Origin: DATFXM01 sp035315885
GTDB lineage: Bacteria > Acidobacteriota > Blastocatellia > UBA7656
Direction of reading: 5' to 3'
DNA: 40,733 nucleotides
Assembly (NCBI GenBank): GCA_035315885.1
Contig: DATFXM010000180.1
Span: 1-40,733, forward strand
This document shows, piece by piece, positions 7,920 to 16,027 of the stretch (its first letter is position 1; every line of letters begins with the position of its first letter). The notes under the pieces were generated by a model. It saw only the letters and a program-made list of their open reading frames with translations, ran no database searches and was not told where the DNA came from. Position numbers and translations under genes: made by a program.

Positions 7920-8921
7920 ATGGACAGCTCCCCGGGCGACGACAAATCACTTCTGGAAGTAAAGAACCTCAAAAAGTACTTCCTCGCCGGCGATGGATTC
8001 CTGAGTCCGCCCCAGCCTGAAGTGCGCGCAGTCGACGGCGTAAGTTTCACCATATCAGCGGGAGAGACTTACGGTCTCGTAGGCGAATCCGGTTGCGGCA
8101 AATCAACTACGGGACGCTGCATCCTTCGACTCATCGAGCCCACTTCAGGAGAAGTCTGGTTTGAAGGAGCCGACCTATCGAGGCTCGGCTCAGGCGATCT
8201 CCGCAGAATGCGGCGCGAGATGCAGATTATCTTTCAGGACCCTTACTCATCGCTGAATCCTCGAATGTCTGTTGGCGAAATCATCGGTGAGCCGCTGGTT
8301 ATACATCGCACAGGCGACCGGCGCTCCAGGAAAGAGAGAGTAAGCGAGCTTCTGCGGCTCGTAGGACTCAAGAGCGAGCACGCATCACGTTACCCGCACG
8401 AGTTCTCGGGAGGCCAGCGCCAGCGGATCGGCATAGCGCGCGCCCTCGGTTTGAACCCTAAATTCATCGTTTGCGACGAGCCTGTCTCGGCCCTCGATGT
8501 CTCGGTGCAGGCGCAGGTGGTTAACTTACTGCAGGACCTGCAGGCACAGCTCGGACTGACCTATCTCTTCATTTCGCACGGGCTCTCGGTGGTCAAGCAC
8601 ATCTCCAATCGAGTCGGGATCATGTATCTTGGAAAGCTTGTCGAAGAGGCCACAAGCGAGGAGATATTTCGTAATCCTCAGCATCCTTACACCCGAGCTT
8701 TGTTGTCGGCCATACCGAATCCGGATCCTGATGCGCCTCGCAATCGTATGGCGCTTGGGGGTGAAATCGGCAACGCAAGCAGGCTTCCTTCCGGGTGCAG
8801 GTTCAGGACCCGATGTCCGATCGCCGAGCCTGCGTGTGAACCGTCGGAACCGCCAATGATTGAGATCAAGCCCGGCCACCGAGTCGCGTGTGTCGCAGTT
8901 GCACCCAACTTGGAAAAATAG
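7920..8921 (+). CDS. Oligopeptide/dipeptide ABC transporter ATP-binding protein (OppF/DppF type)
   Basis: The 333-residue protein has all ABC ATPase motifs: Walker A GESGCGKST (55-63), Q-loop FQDPYSSLNPR, signature FSGGQRQRIGIARAL (162-176), Walker B FIVCDEP and the switch His220 in ISHGL. The residue after the switch His is Gly where Asp is usual. After the nucleotide-binding domain comes the C-terminal oligopeptide-transporter extension with GCRFRTRCPIAEPAC, which marks the OppF/DppF group. Such subunits normally work with a second ATPase (OppD), two permeases and a binding protein in the inner membrane. None of these is present here, so it is an orphan or works with partners elsewhere. There is no obvious Shine-Dalgarno before the ATG. 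Confidence 0.88.
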   Translation: MDSSPGDDKSLLEVKNLKKYFLAGDGFLSPPQPEVRAVDGVSFTISAGETYGLVGESGCGKSTTGRCILRLIEPTSGEVWFEGADLSRLGSGDLRRMRREMQIIFQDPYSSLNPRMSVGEIIGEPLVIHRTGDRRSRKERVSELLRLVGLKSEHASRYPHEFSGGQRQRIGIARALGLNPKFIVCDEPVSALDVSVQAQVVNLLQDLQAQLGLTYLFISHGLSVVKHISNRVGIMYLGKLVEEATSEEIFRNPQHPYTRALLSAIPNPDPDAPRNRMALGGEIGNASRLPSGCRFRTRCPIAEPACEPSEPPMIEIKPGHRVACVAVAPNLEK

Positions 8922-9112
8922 TAGGCTTCAACGCGATTTTTGCTGCCGGACACCGGGCGCCGAATTGAGGAAGTGCCGGGGTCGACCGCGAAACGTGAGT
9001 CAGCGGCCTCGTGGTGCACCGGCAGAGTCTTTCTCAGGTTCTGTCAGAGAAGTTGCGGCATTTGCGACTTGGCCTCTCCATTGATCGACAAACCTTTCTC
9101 GGAGCGAACTAA

Positions 9113-9928
9113 ATGAGCGAACAACAAGACCAGATACCCGCGTACGGCACACCTTTCCAGGCCCCTGATACTGTGCCGCTCGAGCCCGCGAAGCTGGGTG
9201 CATTGGGAAGACTGACCGGTGTTCTTTTCTCGCCCGGTGAGACATTTGAGGACATCAATCGCCATCCGACATGGATCGCGCCAATGATCATTTGGATTTT
9301 GCTCGGAATACTTGGCATTGGGTGCTTTGTATGGCGGGTGAAGCCGAACTGGACTGCGATAACGAGAGCGCAGATCGTCAAGCGAGCTGAGCGTACGGGT
9401 CAGCCGACAACCGGCGAGCAGTTCGAAAAGAGTGTTGAGTTAAGCGGTACGGTTACAAAGTACATAACCTTTGCTATTCCAGTGTTCTTTCCACTCGGAG
9501 CGTTGATTCTCAGCGGGATGTACGCGCTGGGGATGATGTTCATTCAGGCGAAAACTACGTTCAAGAAGATTTTTTCCGTAGTGCTATGGACATTTGCTTC
9601 GCTTGGAGCGATATCGATCATTGTCACGTTCGCCTCGTTGATGGTGATCGATACTACGAACTTGTCCGTTCTTCCACCGGACAGGTGGGCGACAGTTGTG
9701 CCGACTAATCTGGCTGCCCTGCTGGACCCGACTTCTCCAGTCATGCGTGCGCTGTTGACTTCAATAGACGTGTTCGCGATCTGGAGGTTGATCCTGATGA
9801 GCATAGGTCTTGCGGCGATTGCTGGGTCTAGAAAGATCACTTCCGGGAAGACGGCCTCGATTGTGGTTGGAGTTTGGGTACTGGGTACTCTGTTTGGTGT
9901 AGCGATGGCTGCAGCATTCGGCGGCTAG
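9113..9928 (+). CDS. Yip1-family polytopic membrane protein
   Basis: This 271-residue protein has a polar N-terminus of about 45 residues, including LTGVLFSPGETFEDINRHPTW, which is typical of bacterial Yip1-domain proteins (PF04893). About five hydrophobic helices follow, with a soluble stretch between helices one and two. A CGGAG element precedes the ATG at a spacing of about ten. Bacterial members are poorly characterised inner-membrane proteins, and no specific role can be assigned. The 191-bp gap before it shows no gene or clear repeat. It is followed within ten bases by a GC-rich inverted repeat that probably ends its transcript. Confidence 0.7.
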   Translation: MSEQQDQIPAYGTPFQAPDTVPLEPAKLGALGRLTGVLFSPGETFEDINRHPTWIAPMIIWILLGILGIGCFVWRVKPNWTAITRAQIVKRAERTGQPTTGEQFEKSVELSGTVTKYITFAIPVFFPLGALILSGMYALGMMFIQAKTTFKKIFSVVLWTFASLGAISIIVTFASLMVIDTTNLSVLPPDRWATVVPTNLAALLDPTSPVMRALLTSIDVFAIWRLILMSIGLAAIAGSRKITSGKTASIVVGVWVLGTLFGVAMAAAFGG

Positions 9929-9935
9929 TTGCGGT

Positions 9936-10112
9936 GGGATGAGGGGGAGGAGCGAGGGGCGATACGGAGACGTGGCGCGGGGCGGGGAGAGGAGAGACAC
10001 TGCGAATTTGCTAATCCTTCTTCGCCCCTCACCAGATCTCCTCGTCACTCCTCCCCCTGTCTCCCCTCTCCGCGTCGCCCCTTCGCCCTTTCCCCTCATC
10101 CCTCATCCCTCC
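9936..10112. repeat. Purine/pyrimidine-arm inverted repeat, octad family
   Basis: A G-rich arm (about 9936-9999) is matched by a C-rich arm (about 10036-10112) around a short spacer. Read on the minus strand, the second arm contains 7-bp steps (GGGATGA twice, GGGGAAA, GGGCGAA) and then 8-bp steps such as GGCGACGC. Pairing is imperfect but extended. It starts eight bases after the Yip1-like gene stop. Elements of similar composition lie at 28905-29098 and 40527-40733. The rest of the gap to 10268 holds no recognised feature. Confidence 0.7.
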
Positions 10113-10268
10113 ACGTAAGTTTTACGCGGTAAAGCTTCCCTTGTGAGGCTGACGTATCATCATTTCCCAAAGTAATTCCAAAGCCCACTATAGGCACACC
10201 GATTGCTGAGGGAATGGAACGCCTGGGTGCTGGGTATATTAGATAGGGGCAGGAAAACTGGAGAGGTG

Positions 10269-10490
10269 ATGGCAGCTAAACGCACAGATTGTGATTACGT
10301 CGACCTGTACGAGCAATTGCTCTACCAGCGCGCCGCCCAAGGTATACGGCCGGTCCTTTATATTTCTTCACTTACCGACCTCGAATGCTCGATGCTGATG
10401 CTTCTTGATGAAGACGCCGAAGCGCGATATGCCGACAGCACACAACCCAATGGGAGCAACCGCCTTGGTTACCACGTGGTAACCAACTGA
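10269..10490 (+). CDS. Small hypothetical protein
   Basis: An ATG at 10269 opens a 73-residue frame that also extends in-frame to a TTG at 10203 (95 residues). A GGAG five bases before the ATG could serve as Shine-Dalgarno. The product is acidic and soluble-looking, with no signal peptide or membrane segment; it contains VDLYEQLLYQRAAQG and a cluster of acidic residues. I recognise no family. It lies just downstream of the permease operon on the opposite strand (convergent, 48 bases apart). It may be a genuine small gene or a chance frame. Confidence 0.4.
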   Translation: MAAKRTDCDYVDLYEQLLYQRAAQGIRPVLYISSLTDLECSMLMLLDEDAEARYADSTQPNGSNRLGYHVVTN

Positions 10491-10538
10491 CCCGTATCGC
10501 CCCAAGTCAAATGTGTACTAACGGGTGTTTATACCAGG

Positions 10539-11801
10539 TCACTCATACCTAAGGGCTTCGATCGGGTCTAGTCGCGCCGCCTTAACCGCCGGCCAAAGTC
10601 CGAATACAAGTCCCACCGAACACGAAACGAAGAATCCAACGAGGACAGCCCACAGCGGGATAATCGACGGCAACGTCGGCGCTAATTTCTTCAGCGCCAG
10701 GCTCACCGCCCAGCCTACAAAGATGCCGATTATGCCTCCGATCCCCGTCAACGTGATTGCTTCGGTCAGAAACTGCCAGATGATGTCGCTCTTCCGGGCG
10801 CCGATCGCTCGCCGCACACCAATCTCCTTGGTACGTTCGGTGACTGAAACCAGCATGATGTTCATTACGCCGATGCCCCCTACAAGAAGGCCCGCGCCCG
10901 ATAGGGGGAAGACGATGATGCTGGCTACAGACGAGACCTGACTGATTATTTCGAAGATGCTTCCCGGCGTACTGATTCCAAAATCGTTGTCCTTTGTTGC
11001 GTTTAATCCGCGACGCAGTCTCATCAATTCGGTGATCTGATCGATCATCTTGCCGAACTGTCCGGGGCGAGCCTTCACAGTGACGCTGATGTCTTCGATC
11101 TCCGGATGGTCACGCTTTACGGTTGCGAACGGAACGATAAGCTGGCGGTCTTCGAACGCATCGCCTCCGAACAGGCCGCCGGGTGCCTTCTCCATCACCC
11201 CGATGACCCTGTAGACCTTGCCTTGGATTTCGAGTTCCTTATCCAGAGGATCCTCACCGGGGAACAGAGAGTCGGCCACTGCCGCTCCGATTATTGTGAC
11301 TTGAGCGCGATGATCCTCCTCTGTCGCAGTGAAAAACCGACCCGATTGAATGTAGACGTTTCGGATCTGATCGTAGCTGGACGCGACTCCGAACACGATG
11401 GGCCGATTTGCTTCGAGGCCGTGTCGCTTTACGACAGTTCCGGCCACGGTAGGATCCATCGTGCCTACAAACATGCTGGGGCTGACGCCCTCGACGGTGG
11501 GCAATTCGGCTATCGCCTGCGCGTCGTCAACGGTGATGTTCTTGCGCGTGCGTTCGGACAAGGAGGGTCTGCTGAATCGCATTCCGATGCGATCGTACTT
11601 GGTTACGAAAACGAGGTCGGGGCCAAAACGCTTTGTCTGGTCGAGAATGTACTCTCGAAGTCCCGTCAGAAAGGACGAGATCGCGATGACGGTCATCGTT
11701 CCGCCGATCACTCCAAGCATTGTGAGAGCAGAACGAATCTTATGCGTCCGAAGTGTATCGAACGCCATCAGTATGTTCTCGAGGATCTCGTGAATGTGCA
11801 T
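10539..11801 (-). CDS. MacB-like ABC transporter permease (second permease of the operon)
   Basis: The 420-residue protein has the MacB/FtsX layout: a first transmembrane helix (about 24-46) after a short amphipathic start, a large periplasmic MacB_PCD domain (about 50-275), and three C-terminal helices with the FtsX signature GVMNIMLVSVTERTKEIGVRRAIGA, ending in PIEALRYE. It is the last gene of a minus-strand operon encoding adaptor, ATPase and two permeases. Two different permeases may form a heterodimer with the shared ATPase for export of a lipid, peptide or toxic compound; substrate unknown. A heptad inverted repeat starts 11 bases upstream of its start codon, and no good Shine-Dalgarno is visible. 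Confidence 0.88.
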   Translation of the reverse strand: MHIHEILENILMAFDTLRTHKIRSALTMLGVIGGTMTVIAISSFLTGLREYILDQTKRFGPDLVFVTKYDRIGMRFSRPSLSERTRKNITVDDAQAIAELPTVEGVSPSMFVGTMDPTVAGTVVKRHGLEANRPIVFGVASSYDQIRNVYIQSGRFFTATEEDHRAQVTIIGAAVADSLFPGEDPLDKELEIQGKVYRVIGVMEKAPGGLFGGDAFEDRQLIVPFATVKRDHPEIEDISVTVKARPGQFGKMIDQITELMRLRRGLNATKDNDFGISTPGSIFEIISQVSSVASIIVFPLSGAGLLVGGIGVMNIMLVSVTERTKEIGVRRAIGARKSDIIWQFLTEAITLTGIGGIIGIFVGWAVSLALKKLAPTLPSIIPLWAVLVGFFVSCSVGLVFGLWPAVKAARLDPIEALRYE

Positions 11802-11812
11802 GATGTTTTAGA

Positions 11813-11946
11813 AGTAGGCGGTGCGCAGTTTCGGGTTTAGGGTTTCGGGTTTACTGACCGGCATTGCGGTTAGAGGCCGCGTCTCGCTGACGCTGCCATC
11901 CCCGAAACTGCCTACTGCCTACTGCATACTGCCTACTGCATTCTGC
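11813..11946. repeat. Heptad inverted repeat between the two permease genes
   Basis: On the plus strand, six RGTNNNN words run in perfect phase from 11813 to 11854, moving from AGTAGGC and GGTGCGC to AGTTTCG, GGTTTAG, GGTTTCG and GGTTTAC. The opposing arm (about 11900-11946), read on the minus strand, starts beside the stop codon of the upstream permease. It carries AGTAGGC three times and AGTATGC once before reaching AGTTTCG. The central spacer is about 45 bp. The element fills almost the whole gap between two genes expected to be cotranscribed. Confidence 0.8.
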
Positions 11947-11951
11947 GTTTT

Positions 11952-13193
11952 TCAATCTGCGCGCAAGGCGGCAATCGGGTCCAGCTTTGCCGCCCGGTTA
12001 GCCGGATAAATCCCGAAAAACAACCCTACCAGCGTCGAGATTCCTATCGCTATCGCAGGAGCCCACATCGGCACTGCAAACGGCACTGGAGCATACTTGC
12101 CGACTACCCACATCGCAGACACCGCTATGAGCAGCCCGATCAGCCCGCCCATTCCTGAAAGGAGCGCCGCCTCTACCAGAAACTGCACCAGAATGTCCGT
12201 CCGGGTTGCACCGAGACTCTTTCGTATCCCGATCTCGCGCGTTCGTTCGGTGACTGTCGCCAGCATGATGTTCATGATCACGATGCCGCCGATCACCAAG
12301 GATATTCCTACGACGGGGAACGCGACCGCCCCCACCGTCCCGGTAATCTGACCGAGTAACTGCTCGGTGGCCTCGTCGGTGCTGATCGCAAAATCGTCGG
12401 GCTGGTTGTAGTTCAACTTGTGCCGCGTTCTCATCACCAGCCGAACCTGATCCTGAACCGCTTCGATCGGAACTCCACTTCGAGCCCGGATCTTGATCTG
12501 GAAAGTTGGAGAGGTGCGTTTTGCAAATGTCTTTACAAAAGTCGAAAGCGGCAACAGTACAAAGTTGTCCTGTGACTGTCCGAGCACCGATCCGAGCTTC
12601 TTTGCGACTCCCACAACTGTAAACGAGTCGCTGCCGATCTTGATTTCTTTTCCGATCGGATCGCCGGAAGGGAACAGCCCGTCCACCACGTCGGCGCCGA
12701 GAAAGCAGACCTCGCGCCGGTTGTCGTCGTCGAAATCGCCGAAGTAGCGGCCCTGCTCCACCTCAATGTTCGACAGCAGAATCAGGTTTGGCGTCACGCC
12801 CTGAACCCCAACCCCCTCGAGCGCGATGTTCCCGTATTTGATTTGTCTTGATCCGCCGTCCTGGGCCCCTATCTGCTCAGCCAGGCTTACCTGTTCCCGA
12901 AGCACCCGTACGTCCTCGGGTCCGAGATCCGGGTTCTTTCTGAAAGCCTCGAAGAATTTCTGGAAGTCACCGAACCCGGTGAGGCTTGCCTTTTGGAGGC
13001 TGAATACCCCGGTCCCCAGTGTCGCGATCTTTTCCTTGATGTAGACGTTTGCGCCTTCGATGACTGTGGCCACCGCGGTCACCACTGCTACCCCGATTAT
13101 CACCCCAAGCAGCGTGAGAAACGATCTCAGCTTGTGTGCCATGATCGAGGCGAGGGCAATGGCGGCGGCTTCTATAAACTTGTTGATGTTCAT
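11952..13193 (-). CDS. MacB-like ABC transporter permease (first permease of the operon)
   Basis: This 413-residue paralogue of the following permease has an N-terminal helix at about 22-44 with LGVIIGVAVVTAVATV, a periplasmic MacB_PCD domain, three C-terminal helices and the signature IMNIMLATVTERTREIGIRKSLGA. It ends in PIAALRAD. Its ATG lies 71 bases after the ATPase gene. The gap contains a hairpin and T-run pointing in the direction of transcription only a few bases before the ATG, and no Shine-Dalgarno, so its expression may be controlled at that point. Together with the ATPase and the periplasmic adaptor it belongs to a tripartite MacAB-type exporter. Confidence 0.88.
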   Translation of the reverse strand: MNINKFIEAAAIALASIMAHKLRSFLTLLGVIIGVAVVTAVATVIEGANVYIKEKIATLGTGVFSLQKASLTGFGDFQKFFEAFRKNPDLGPEDVRVLREQVSLAEQIGAQDGGSRQIKYGNIALEGVGVQGVTPNLILLSNIEVEQGRYFGDFDDDNRREVCFLGADVVDGLFPSGDPIGKEIKIGSDSFTVVGVAKKLGSVLGQSQDNFVLLPLSTFVKTFAKRTSPTFQIKIRARSGVPIEAVQDQVRLVMRTRHKLNYNQPDDFAISTDEATEQLLGQITGTVGAVAFPVVGISLVIGGIVIMNIMLATVTERTREIGIRKSLGATRTDILVQFLVEAALLSGMGGLIGLLIAVSAMWVVGKYAPVPFAVPMWAPAIAIGISTLVGLFFGIYPANRAAKLDPIAALRAD

Positions 13194-13198
13194 AAATA

Positions 13199-13230
13199 CA
13201 AAAAGACGGGACCACCTGACAGATGGTCCC
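13199..13230 (-). terminator. Intrinsic terminator-like hairpin between ATPase and permease genes
   Basis: On the minus strand an 8-bp GC-rich stem (CGGGACCA paired with TGGTCCCG, 13207-13230) with a 9-nt loop is followed at once by TCTTTTTG. It sits 5 bases before the ATG of the permease at 13193, inside what is otherwise a single operon. It may attenuate or end transcription after the ATPase gene. Confidence 0.65.
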
Positions 13231-13264
13231 GACCTAGCCGCTCGCTTCGCGGTAAAGTTGCAAT

Positions 13265-14047
13265 CTATCGCCGCTCGTCGCGATTGATCTCACCGTCCAG
13301 TATGTGTAGTACGCGATGAGCGTGTTCTGCAATGTCGTGCTCGTGGGTCACCAGGATGATTGTATTGCCCTGACTGTGCAGATCGTCAAACAGCGACATG
13401 ATTTCCTGGGACGTCGCAGAGTCTAGATTTCCAGTGGGCTCGTCCGCAAGTAAGATCGAAGGATTGTTGACCAGGGCCCGGGCAATCGCGACCCTCTGCC
13501 GTTGACCACCCGAGAGCTCGTTCGGCTTGTGATTCATTCTCGGGCCAAGGTCTACTCGCTCGAGTGCTATTTTCGCCATCTCGATCCGCTGACTACGCGG
13601 AGTACCGTTGTAGATGAGGGGCAGTTCGACATTGTGAAGCGCCGTAGCCCTCGGCAGCAGGTTGAACGTCTGAAACACAAATCCGATCTCTTTGTTTCGA
13701 ATGTACGCAAGCTCGTCGTCGTCCATCTCCGAGACAAGCTTTCCATTCAACCAGTATTCACCCGAGGTCGGAGTGTCCAGGCAGCCGATGAGATTCATCA
13801 GTGTTGACTTGCCGGAACCTGACGGGCCCATTATCGCCAGATATTCGCCGCGAGGCACTTCGAACGAAACCCCGCGCAACGCATGCACCTGCTCGGCACC
13901 CATCTGATAGGTCTTCCACAAATCTACCGTCTTTATCACCGTTTGTTCCGACGGCGTGGAGGCTTCGAGATAGGCCAAGTCTCTATCGAGCACTGCTTCT
14001 TCAGTCAACATATGGTTCTTCCCGTCAGGTTTAGTTTCGTCTGCCAT
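13265..14047 (-). CDS. MacB/LolD-type ABC transporter ATP-binding protein
   Basis: The 260-residue protein has Walker A GPSGSGKST (74-82), Q-loop FQTFNLLPR, signature LSGGQRQRVAIARAL, Walker B ILLADEPTGNLD and an HEHDIAEHAHR switch region. These features place it in the MacB/LolD/FtsE-like group that energises FtsX-type permeases. About 38 residues precede the nucleotide-binding domain, longer than usual; an internal ATG 12 codons in could be the true start. It begins 7 bases after the adaptor stop codon and is followed by two permease genes. It should drive, by mechanotransmission, movement of substrate from periplasm or inner membrane outward. Confidence 0.9.
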   Translation of the reverse strand: MADETKPDGKNHMLTEEAVLDRDLAYLEASTPSEQTVIKTVDLWKTYQMGAEQVHALRGVSFEVPRGEYLAIMGPSGSGKSTLMNLIGCLDTPTSGEYWLNGKLVSEMDDDELAYIRNKEIGFVFQTFNLLPRATALHNVELPLIYNGTPRSQRIEMAKIALERVDLGPRMNHKPNELSGGQRQRVAIARALVNNPSILLADEPTGNLDSATSQEIMSLFDDLHSQGNTIILVTHEHDIAEHAHRVLHILDGEINRDERR

Positions 14048-14054
14048 TCACCTG

Positions 14055-15500
14055 TCAGCTCTTTTGTTCGGGGCCGGCCGGCTTCGCTTCACGTTTGACC
14101 AGATCATTATCCTTCAGGTTTCTGAGCGTCTTGTAGGGTCCGATCGTTATCTCCTTATCCTTCTCGAGACCGCTCTTCACCTCAATCTCCTGCTCCCCCT
14201 TGATGCCGGTGGTGATCGGCGTAAAGTGCGCGTGCCCATCGGCGCCAAACAGGAACACGCCTTCTACTTCTTTCTTCTTCCCGCCAGTTGTCTTCGCCTG
14301 ATCGTCACCTTGCTGGTTCGGCAGCTCCCGTGGAACTATCGCCTGAAGCGGCACAGTCAACACCTGCTCTACCACCGCGGTGGTGATGACCGCAGTAGTT
14401 GACATTCCCGGACGGAGTTTTTCGCGGATCTCCGGCGTCGGGTTCAGCTTGATCTTGACCAGAAAGTCCTTCGCCTCTTGAGTGTTTGTCGTAGCGGTGA
14501 TTGTTTGTCCCGATCGGGTGATCGCCGACGCGCCCTTTTCGATCACTTCACCATCGATTTCCTTGTCGCCGAGCGCGTCTACCTTGACCTTGGCCTTCTG
14601 GCCGACCTGCACGTCGGCGATGTCGGTCTCGTCAACCTGGATCTCAGCGTTGATCTGCGACATGTCGGCCACTGTCAGCAGGGGCGTAGTAGAGAAACTA
14701 GCCAACGCGTATTCCCCAACCTTGACCGGCAGGCTCGAGACCACCCCATCAATAGGTGAATAGCGGGTTGTTTTCTTCAACGTATCGGTTTGCTGATTGA
14801 GAGATGCCTGTCCCTGGCTCACTCGCTCTTGTGCCGAGTGAAGAGCCGCTTTCGCCCGATCCACCCCAAGCTCCGAATCCTTCACCAGGACCTTGAGCTG
14901 GTTGATACGCGCGACCTGGGAAGTCACCACCGCCTTAGCCTGTTCGTAACGCGACTTCGCGTTATCAAATTGCGACTTGGTTACGACACCGGTTTCGACT
15001 AGCGCTTGATACCTCTTGTATTCGCTTTCGGTATACTGGAGGTCCGACTTGTATCGTTCGAGGTCAGCTTCGGCCGACGCGAGGTTTGCCTTTGCCTGAT
15101 TGACATTGTTCTCGGCCTGCGAGAGCGCTACCTGCTGATTGGCGGCATCGGCCTGCGCCACGCGCACAGAAGCCTCGCCCGCTTGAACACCGAACGTAGA
15201 TTGAGTGGGGTCGACGCGGACCAGCGGTTGACCCTTCCTAACGGGGTCTCCCTCGCTAACGTAGATCTGTTCGACGCGACCGGGAACTTCTGCGGTGAGG
15301 TTATAGAACTTAACCGGCCTGATTTCTCCCGAAGCCGTCACCTTTGACTCAAGCCTCGGGCGCAGTTCGACTTTGCCGACCTGAACGGGCTCCCCTTCTT
15401 TCTTTTGAAGGGTCTTTGATAGGACGACTATGGTCGCAAGCCCGACTACAGCCGCAGATATGATGATAATCTTCTTCTTTCGAGACATTCTTACTGCCAT
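14055..15500 (-). CDS. Periplasmic adaptor (membrane fusion) protein, MacA/HlyD-like
   Basis: I prefer the ATG at 15500, with GGAGG 12 bases upstream, over the far upstream in-frame start at 15611; this gives 481 residues. A Lys/Arg-rich start is followed by a single membrane anchor (about residues 8-26). Then come a lipoyl-like half motif (VPGRVEQIYVSEGDPVRKGQ), a long Ala/Gln-rich coiled-coil hairpin (about 105-225), the second lipoyl half (YSPIDGVVSSLPVKVGE), a beta-barrel and a membrane-proximal domain. This is the MacA/RND adaptor architecture. A Lys-rich insertion lies near the C-terminus. It heads the operon with the ATPase and two permeases and should link them to an outer-membrane channel, which is not encoded here. 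Confidence 0.9.
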   Translation of the reverse strand: MAVRMSRKKKIIIISAAVVGLATIVVLSKTLQKKEGEPVQVGKVELRPRLESKVTASGEIRPVKFYNLTAEVPGRVEQIYVSEGDPVRKGQPLVRVDPTQSTFGVQAGEASVRVAQADAANQQVALSQAENNVNQAKANLASAEADLERYKSDLQYTESEYKRYQALVETGVVTKSQFDNAKSRYEQAKAVVTSQVARINQLKVLVKDSELGVDRAKAALHSAQERVSQGQASLNQQTDTLKKTTRYSPIDGVVSSLPVKVGEYALASFSTTPLLTVADMSQINAEIQVDETDIADVQVGQKAKVKVDALGDKEIDGEVIEKGASAITRSGQTITATTNTQEAKDFLVKIKLNPTPEIREKLRPGMSTTAVITTAVVEQVLTVPLQAIVPRELPNQQGDDQAKTTGGKKKEVEGVFLFGADGHAHFTPITTGIKGEQEIEVKSGLEKDKEITIGPYKTLRNLKDNDLVKREAKPAGPEQKS

Positions 15501-15671
15501 GTTGGGAATCCGCCTCCGAATCTCTTGCGAAAAGCAACCGCCGCATATTACGGAGTTACGCGCGTCCAGGTTCCAATTAATTTCTTGTAGCCAGTGCTTT
15601 TTCGCGCGCAAACATCCGAATTGTTCAACAACTGCTAAACGGCGCTTGAATGAAGAATATTAACATAAGTC
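15501..15671. other. Upstream region of the exporter operon
   Basis: This stretch before the adaptor start contains its Shine-Dalgarno on the minus strand. I see AT-rich segments but no convincing -35/-10 pair and no gene. It forms the left part of a 527-bp divergent gap whose remainder holds a heptad element (15672-15842) and a promoter for the kinase/phosphatase gene. Confidence 0.4.
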
Positions 15672-15842
15672 GGTTTTGGGGAAGTTCGGTTTCGGGTTTA
15701 GCGAAGTTCGGTTTCGGGTTTCGGGTTCGACTAATTAAGACTCGTGTAACGCGCAATTCTTTAGGGACCAGCCAAGCGAACAGACTCGAGTCTCAATAAC
15801 CCGAAACCCTAAACCCGAAACCGAACTTCCCCTAAACCCCAA
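15672..15842. repeat. Heptad inverted repeat in divergent gap
   Basis: The left arm (15672-15730) is made of GGTTTCG and GGTTTAG words in phase, with two GAAGTTC words inserted. The right arm (about 15797-15842) is its complement, including the GAAGTTC word. The spacer begins with a 31-nt block (15724-15754) shared with elements at 21734 and 36716. It lies between divergent operons rather than next to a stop codon. Confidence 0.85.
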
Positions 15843-15863
15843 GGCCCGAGGCAAGAACTATTG

Positions 15864-15892
15864 TTGACTGTAACGCCATTGCGTAGCAGAAT
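15864..15892 (+). promoter_or_regulatory. Sigma-70-like promoter for the zinc-ribbon/pseudokinase/PP2C gene
   Basis: TTGACT (15864-15869), a 17-bp spacer and CAGAAT (15887-15892) lie about 135 bases before the chosen start at 16028, just outside the heptad element. The predicted start of transcription is near 15899. Confidence 0.5.
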
Positions 15893-16027
15893 AGCAATAC
15901 CTTTTTGCCCCTTATCTGTTGGTCGCGCGGTCGCATTCTGCGCCGCTTGTTTTACTGCCTCCCGAATTTACACCTGTTCGCGCGTTCAAACGAGCCGGTC
16001 CTTATGCTATCCTTAAGCGCCGCTGAT

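Noticed and set aside
7920..9928. An oligopeptide transporter operon including the Yip1-like gene
   Set aside because: No permease or binding protein is present and the Yip1-like protein lacks transporter signatures.
15672..15842. Telomere-like TTTAGGG runs as a possible chromosome end or eukaryotic contamination
   Set aside because: The words are part of mixed heptad arms in the middle of bacterial operons and appear in inverted orientation around a spacer.
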